From Magnetospirillum sp. XM-1 (GTDB lineage: Bacteria > Pseudomonadota > Alphaproteobacteria > Rhodospirillales > Magnetospirillaceae), in NCBI RefSeq assembly GCF_001511835.1, contig NZ_LN997848.1, positions 310,001 through 374,000 on the forward strand: 64,000 nucleotides of DNA, read 5' to 3'. Shown here one piece after another: positions 59,697 to 64,000 of this stretch. Position 1 is the first letter of the stretch; every line of letters starts with the position of its first letter. Below the pieces are notes generated by a model. That model did no database searches. It worked only from the letters and a program-made list of their open reading frames with translations, and was not told where the DNA came from. The position numbers were made by a program, and so were the translations under genes.

Positions 59697-60065
59697 ATGA
59701 GTGGATTGATGGGCGTTACCCTGAAACCGGTGCAAGCTCTCGACCTCTGGCGCGGAGCCATCGTCGAAAGCGTCCGGCGCGACGCCCCCGACCTGTCGGC
59801 CCGCCAGATGGCGCTGCTGCTGACCGTCTATCTCACGCCCCCGCCCCACACGGTGCGCGGCCTGGCGACCACGCTCAACATCTCCAAGCCGGCCATCACC
59901 CGCGCGCTGGACAGGCTGACCGAGTTCGGCCTGGTCAAGCGCAAGGTGGACGACCAGGACCGCCGCTCGGTGCTGATCCAGCGCACGGTCAAGGGCTCGG
60001 TGTTCCTGCGCGAATTCGGCGACATCATCGTCGCCGCCGGCACGGACGCGGCCGAGGCGGGCTGA
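59697..60065 (+). CDS. MarR-like winged-helix transcriptional regulator
   Basis: A 122-residue protein. LSARQMALLLTVYL, TVRGLATTLNISKPAITRALDRL and GLVKRKVDDQDRRSVLIQRT form the winged helix-turn-helix. MarR-type repressors respond to small ligands. ATG 59697 or 59709. No divergent target gene is adjacent; the repeat element and SRP RNA follow. Confidence 0.85.
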   Translation: MSGLMGVTLKPVQALDLWRGAIVESVRRDAPDLSARQMALLLTVYLTPPPHTVRGLATTLNISKPAITRALDRLTEFGLVKRKVDDQDRRSVLIQRTVKGSVFLREFGDIIVAAGTDAAEAG

Positions 60066-60074
60066 GATACCGCC

Positions 60075-60175
60075 TGTCATTCCGAGGCAAAGCCGAGGAA
60101 TCTGAGTCTGTCGCGATCCAGCCAGTTCGGAAACAGCAGACCAGAATGAGATCCCTCGCATTGCTCGGGATGACA
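60075..60175. repeat. ~101-bp element with terminal inverted repeats, copy 2
   Basis: The ends are TGTCATTCC and GGGATGACA. Internal short palindromes such as CCGAGGCAAAGCCGAGG follow the left end. It shares plan and size with 24961-25064, though the inner sequence differs. Confidence 0.7.
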
Positions 60176-60194
60176 AACTGATTATGTGGAGAGA

Positions 60195-60302
60195 GGGTGG
60201 GAGACCGGACACGACCCGGACCGGAAATCGTTACGGCTGCTTCCTTCCGGACCTGACCGGGTTGGCGACGGGTCCGTCCATGCCGATCTCCCGGCGCGGA
60301 CC
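60195..60302 (-). ncRNA. ffs: Signal recognition particle RNA (4.5S type)
   Basis: On the minus strand GGTCAGGTCCGGAAGGAAGC (60257-60238) is the conserved SRP domain IV hairpin loop that binds Ffh. Flanking GGGAGA and TCTCCC (about 60292 and 60202) close the long stem, giving an RNA of about 100 nt as in other Alphaproteobacteria. Ends are approximate. It is transcribed opposite to the helicase gene next to it. Confidence 0.92.
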
Positions 60303-60343
60303 ATAAGAGCAACCGGCGGCCCATTGCAAGACCGATTCGAGTC

Positions 60344-62770
60344 ATGACCCGCATTCTCGCCGTTCTCGGCCCCACCAATACCGGCAAGACCCATTTCGCC
60401 ATGGAGCGCATGCTGGCCCATGCCAGCGGCATGATCGGCTTTCCGCTGCGCCTTTTGGCGCGCGAAAACTACGACCGCATCGTGCGGCTCAAGGGCGCGG
60501 CCCAGGTGGCGCTGATCACCGGCGAGGAGAAGATCGTCCCGCCGCACCCGCGCTGGCTGGTCTGCACGGTGGAATCCATGCCGCTGGACCGCCGCGTCGC
60601 CTTCCTGGCCGTGGACGAGATCCAGCTCTGCGCCGACCCTGAGCGCGGCCACATCTTCACCGACCGCCTGCTGCATGCCCGGGGCGAATCCGAGACGCTG
60701 TTCCTGGGCGCCGAGACCATCAAGCCGCTGATCCGCCGGCTGGTGCCGGGTGTCGAGTTCATGAGCCGGCCGCGCTTTTCCCAACTGACCCATGTGGGGG
60801 CCAAGAAGCTGGGCCGCCTGCCGCCACGTTCGGTGCTGGTGGCGTTCTCGGCCGCCGAGGTCTATTCCATGGCCGAGTTCGTCCGGCGAAGCAGAGGCGG
60901 CGCGGCGGTGGTGCTGGGCGCGCTTTCCCCCCGTACCCGCAACGCCCAGGTGGGCATGTACCAGGCGGGCGAGGTGGATTACATCGTCGCCACCGACGCC
61001 ATCGGCATGGGGCTGAACATGGACGTGGACCATGTGGCCTTCGCCGCCCTTCGCAAATTCGACGGCCGCGCACCGCGCCCGCTGGAACCCACCGAGATCG
61101 CCCAGATCGCCGGGCGCGCCGGGCGGCACATGAACGACGGCACCTTCGGCACCACGCTGGATGCCGGGACCATCGCGCCGGAAATCGCCGAACAGGTGGA
61201 GACCCACCGCTTCGATCCCCTGAAGACCCTGTTCTGGCGCAATTCAGACCTGCGCTTCGCCTCGGTCCCCGCTTTGCTGGCCAGCCTGGACCGGCCGCCG
61301 GACAAGCCTGGGCTGCTGCGCGCCAGGGATGCCGACGACCAGCTGGCGCTGGCCGCGCTGGCCCAGGACGAGGAGGTCGTCCGCCTCGCCAACCACCCCG
61401 AGCGGGTGAAGCTGCTGTGGGAGGTCTGCCGCGTCCCTGATTTCCGCAAGGTGATGGACGAATCCCACACCCGCCTGCTGGGCCGCCTGTTCCGCCATCT
61501 GGCCGCGCCCAGGGGCAGGCTGCCCACCGACTGGCTGGCCGAAAACATCAAGCGCATCGACCGCACCGACGGCGAGCTGGACGCCATCGTCCAACGCATC
61601 GCCAACATCCGCACCTGGACCTATGTGTCGCATCGGACCGACTGGGTGGCGGATTCGGCCCATTGGCAGGAGGTGACGCGGGGCGTCGAGGACCGCCTGT
61701 CCGACGCGCTGCACCAGCGCCTCACCAACCGCTTCGTGGACAAGCGCACCGCCGTTCTGGTGCGGCGCATGCGCGACGACGGCGTCATGGAGTCCGAGAT
61801 CGGGCCGGGCGGCGAGGTTCGGGTGGAGGGCGAGTATGTGGGACGCCTCAAGGGCTTTTGCTTCGAGGCCGACACGGCGGAGACGAATGCTGCGGCGCGG
61901 ACCATGCAGGCCGCCGCCATGCGCGCCCTGGGGCCTGAGGTGGAGCGCCGGCTGGCGGCGGCCCTGGCCGACCCGCCCGAGGCCTTCGACCTGGGGCCGG
62001 GCGGCGTGGCGTGGCGCGGCGAGGTCCTGGCCCGCCTTGGTCCCGGCGCCGATGCCCTGCATCCCCAGGTGGAGGCGCCGCTGGGCGACCTGCTGCCGCC
62101 CAAGGGGCGCGAGCGCCTGCGCAAGAAGCTGGGCGAGGTGACCGGGATCTGGCTGGCCGCCCGCCTGCCCTCGCTGTTCCGCCTGGCCGGCGCGCCGCTG
62201 GCGGGTGCGGCGCGGGGACTGGCCCACCAGTTGGCCGAGGGGCTGGGTTCCATGCCGGCCGACGCATCCCTGGTCCGCTCGCTGTCCAAGGAGGATTCCC
62301 TGGCGCTGGCGCGCCTCGACATCCGGGTCGGGCGGCACGGCCTGTACATCCCCGCTCTTCTGAAGCCCAAGGCGCAAGCCTTGCGCGCCCTGCTGTGGAG
62401 CGTCCACGCGGAGCGTGCCGCCCCCGACATTCCCGGCCCCCGCCCGGCGGTGATGACAGCCGACGGCGCGCCGCCCGCCTTCTACGAGGCGGTGGGCTAT
62501 GGCGTCCTGGGCAAGGTCGCCATCCGCCGCGACGTGCTCGAGCGCTTCGCCGCCCTGGCCCGCGCTTTCGCCCATCACGGCCCCTTCCAGCCCGACCACG
62601 AGATGCACTCGGCCTTGGGCCTTGGCATCGACGCCACGGAAAAAGCGCTCGAAGCCCTGGGCTATGTCCGCTCAGAGGAAGGGTTCAGGACAGGCAAAAA
62701 ACCCCGGCGCAAGGCGCGGCCGGAAAAGCCCTCGGACTCGCCCTTCGCGGTGCTGAAGACGCCACGTTGA
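60344..62770 (+). CDS. Suv3-like superfamily 2 RNA helicase
   Basis: An 808-residue protein. Walker A GPTNTGKTHFAMERM and VDEIQLC (a DExH variant) are in RecA domain 1. ATDAIGMGLNMDVDHVAF and IAQIAGRAGRHMNDG are motifs V and VI in domain 2. A helical region (about 380-480), an Arg-rich segment and a basic C-terminal tail (KKPRRKARPEK) follow. It is the bacterial relative of mitochondrial Suv3, an RNA degradosome helicase. PNPase is encoded elsewhere in this window; a partnership is inferred from the mitochondrial pair. Confidence 0.9.
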   Translation: MTRILAVLGPTNTGKTHFAMERMLAHASGMIGFPLRLLARENYDRIVRLKGAAQVALITGEEKIVPPHPRWLVCTVESMPLDRRVAFLAVDEIQLCADPERGHIFTDRLLHARGESETLFLGAETIKPLIRRLVPGVEFMSRPRFSQLTHVGAKKLGRLPPRSVLVAFSAAEVYSMAEFVRRSRGGAAVVLGALSPRTRNAQVGMYQAGEVDYIVATDAIGMGLNMDVDHVAFAALRKFDGRAPRPLEPTEIAQIAGRAGRHMNDGTFGTTLDAGTIAPEIAEQVETHRFDPLKTLFWRNSDLRFASVPALLASLDRPPDKPGLLRARDADDQLALAALAQDEEVVRLANHPERVKLLWEVCRVPDFRKVMDESHTRLLGRLFRHLAAPRGRLPTDWLAENIKRIDRTDGELDAIVQRIANIRTWTYVSHRTDWVADSAHWQEVTRGVEDRLSDALHQRLTNRFVDKRTAVLVRRMRDDGVMESEIGPGGEVRVEGEYVGRLKGFCFEADTAETNAAARTMQAAAMRALGPEVERRLAAALADPPEAFDLGPGGVAWRGEVLARLGPGADALHPQVEAPLGDLLPPKGRERLRKKLGEVTGIWLAARLPSLFRLAGAPLAGAARGLAHQLAEGLGSMPADASLVRSLSKEDSLALARLDIRVGRHGLYIPALLKPKAQALRALLWSVHAERAAPDIPGPRPAVMTADGAPPAFYEAVGYGVLGKVAIRRDVLERFAALARAFAHHGPFQPDHEMHSALGLGIDATEKALEALGYVRSEEGFRTGKKPRRKARPEKPSDSPFAVLKTPR

Positions 62771-62830
62771 GGCGCCTCCTGTCACAGCCTTGTCACGGCA
62801 TGGTCTCAGGCCATGTCACAGGACCCCGGC

Positions 62831-62836
62831 TATACT
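62831..62836 (+). promoter_or_regulatory. Possible -10 box of the lipoprotein gene
   Basis: TATACT lies 34 nt before the lipoprotein ATG. No good -35 box is visible at the right distance; TGTCACGG and CATGTCACA repeats lie upstream and could be activator sites. Confidence 0.3.
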
Positions 62837-62869
62837 CGCAGTATCGGAATTGAGGCACAGGAGGCCGCA

Positions 62870-63103
62870 ATGATTACGAAGAAGATCGCGACCGTAGCGC
62901 TGCTGTGCGTTGCCCTGCTCGGCACTTCGGCCTGCTCGAACATGAACACCCAGGCGCAGCGCGCGCTGTCGGGCGGCGCCATCGGCGCGGCGGGCGGCGC
63001 CGGCATCGCCTATATCGCCGGCGGCCCGGTCATCGGCGCGGCCCTGCTGGGCGGCGCGGCCGGCGCGGCGGTCGGTGCGCTGACCACGCAGAACGGGAAA
63101 TAA
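62870..63103 (+). CDS. Small glycine-zipper lipoprotein
   Basis: A 77-residue protein. The signal peptide is ITKKIATVALLCVALLGTSAC, with Cys21 or so as the lipidated residue. The mature part is a glycine-zipper (GGAIGAAGGAGIAYIAGGPVIGAA) like OsmB or YMGG-type outer-membrane proteins. The role may be envelope stress. ATG 62870 has CAGGAGG upstream. Confidence 0.85.
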   Translation: MITKKIATVALLCVALLGTSACSNMNTQAQRALSGGAIGAAGGAGIAYIAGGPVIGAALLGGAAGAAVGALTTQNGK

Positions 63104-63111
63104 ATGAGTGT

Positions 63112-63139
63112 CGCGGTGAAGGCTTCGGCCTTCACCGCG
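63112..63139. terminator. UUCG-loop hairpin between convergent genes
   Basis: CGCGGTGAAGGC (63112-63123) and GCCTTCACCGCG (63128-63139) form a 12-bp stem closed by TTCG. It separates the lipoprotein stop and the regulator stop and can serve both strands, although there is no long T-run. Confidence 0.75.
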
Positions 63140-63146
63140 CCTCGCG

Positions 63147-64000
63147 TCACGCGAACAGGTACGGCACGAAGGAGCGGTTGTTCTCGTCCACGCTGATATG
63201 GCTGCCGATGGGCGGAAAGGCCCGCTGGCGGCAATCGTCGCGCTCGCAGATGCGGCAGTTGACGCCGATGGGCACCGCCGCCTGTTCCGAGGCGAGGTCC
63301 AGGCCGGCGGAATAGACCACGTCGGCGGCGTAAGCCGTCTCGCAGCCCAGGCCCACGGCGAAATGGCGGTCGGGTCGCAGGAACGAGCCGCCGCGCTTCG
63401 ATACCGTGCGGGCCACGCAGATATAGGAGATGGAATCGGGCATGCGGGCCAGCTGCACCAGGATCTTGCCCGGCCGGGCGAAGGCCTCGTGCACGTTCCA
63501 CAAGGGGCAGGCCCCGCCGAAGCGGGTGAAGTGGAAGCGCGTCGCCGAATGCCGCTTGGTGATGTTGCCGGCCATATCGACGCGGACGAAGTAGAACGGC
63601 ACGCCGCGCGCGCCGGGGCGCTGCAGGGTGGACAGGCGATGGGCCACCTGCTCGAAGCTGGCGCCGAAGCGGCTTTGCAGCTGCTCGATGTCGTGGCGCA
63701 GCAGCTTGGCCTGGTTGGCGAAGGCCATGTAGGGCATCACCAGGGCGCCGGCGAAGTAATTGGCCAGCCCGACCCGGCAGATGGAGCGCGCGTCGTCCGA
63801 CGACAGCTTGGCGCCGGCCACCACCTCCTCGATCAGTTCGTGATAGGCCAAGAGCGCCACCTGATGGGCCAGCTGGAAGGTGCGGCTGGGCACCGACAGC
63901 AGCGCCGACAGCGACAGCGAGCCCGCGCCGGGCTCGAAGGTGCGCATGCCCGCCGTGTCGTCCTCGGCGACGATACGCACCCGCACGCCGTGGCGGTTCT
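63147..64000 (-). CDS. ScfR/RamB-like transcriptional regulator, C-terminal part
   Basis: At least 284 residues; the gene continues beyond the right edge, so the N-terminal helix-turn-helix is not seen. An IrrE-type helical region (VALLAYHELIEEVV; ICRVGLANYFAGALVMPY) and the final domain with NCRICERDDCRQRAFPP are typical of short-chain fatty-acid-responsive ScfR proteins that control propionate or acetate pathways. The target cannot be seen. Confidence 0.85.
   Translation of the reverse strand, partial: NRHGVRVRIVAEDDTAGMRTFEPGAGSLSLSALLSVPSRTFQLAHQVALLAYHELIEEVVAGAKLSSDDARSICRVGLANYFAGALVMPYMAFANQAKLLRHDIEQLQSRFGASFEQVAHRLSTLQRPGARGVPFYFVRVDMAGNITKRHSATRFHFTRFGGACPLWNVHEAFARPGKILVQLARMPDSISYICVARTVSKRGGSFLRPDRHFAVGLGCETAYAADVVYSAGLDLASEQAAVPIGVNCRICERDDCRQRAFPPIGSHISVDENNRSFVPYLFA

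Overview
The window is high-GC, gene-dense chromosomal DNA from an alphaproteobacterium, most likely a Rhodospirillales member close to Magnetospirillum. This is inferred from the atpHAGDC order, the CheZ, TAXI, ScfR-like and Suv3-like families, a short SRP RNA and general codon and GC character. No magnetosome genes, rRNA, tRNA, prophage, IS element or CRISPR array were seen. Nearly all of it is housekeeping or core-metabolic coding sequence with short gaps.

Layout. 0-6 kb: a CNT nucleoside transporter, a large REC-PAS-(degenerate HisKA)-PAS-PAS-GGDEF-EAL protein, a DivK-like receiver and an unrecognised conserved protein. 6-10 kb: an orphan TAXI solute receptor, then dnaX-ybaB-recR. 10-20.6 kb: a cytoplasmic chemoreceptor, GST, M17 aminopeptidase, two tandem TrkH proteins, CheZ, MeaB, two small paralogous proteins and an M32 carboxypeptidase. 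20.6-25.5 kb: elbB-truB-rpsO-pnp and msrB. 25.5-32.8 kb: radical SAM protein, GNAT, mtnP-mtnA (MTA salvage), rmuC, rsmD, a RluB-type synthase and a class-I glutamine amidotransferase-like hydrolase.

32.9-42 kb is a lactate module: lldP permease diverging from an FCD-domain regulator, followed by lutABC and a large FAD/Fe-S D-lactate dehydrogenase. Two near-identical 19-bp palindromes flank the regulator and probably control both transcription units. 42-45 kb is a compact minus-strand cluster with a ferritin-like di-iron protein, a PPOX-fold protein, bacteriohemerythrin and two related secreted proteins. 45-50 kb is the F1 ATP synthase operon. 50.4-55.3 kb has an FmdB zinc ribbon, recQ, a ParDE-type toxin-antitoxin pair with an evident operator, and priA.

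55.4-64 kb: DUF484, DUF805, xerC, tsaE, then amgK-murU (cell-wall sugar recycling), a MarR-like regulator, the SRP RNA, a Suv3-like RNA helicase, a glycine-zipper lipoprotein and the C-terminal part of a ScfR-like regulator cut by the window edge.

Two families of small intergenic palindromic repeats recur. One has five copies, four of them between converging genes; the other has two copies of about 100 bp with terminal inverted repeats. Points most worth a second look: the TrkH pair, where one copy carries Ser for Gly in the first filter loop; the HisKA remnant lacking its histidine; the FCD regulator with no visible DNA-binding domain; the operator architecture of the lactate and toxin-antitoxin loci; and the hemerythrin/ferritin-like cluster.
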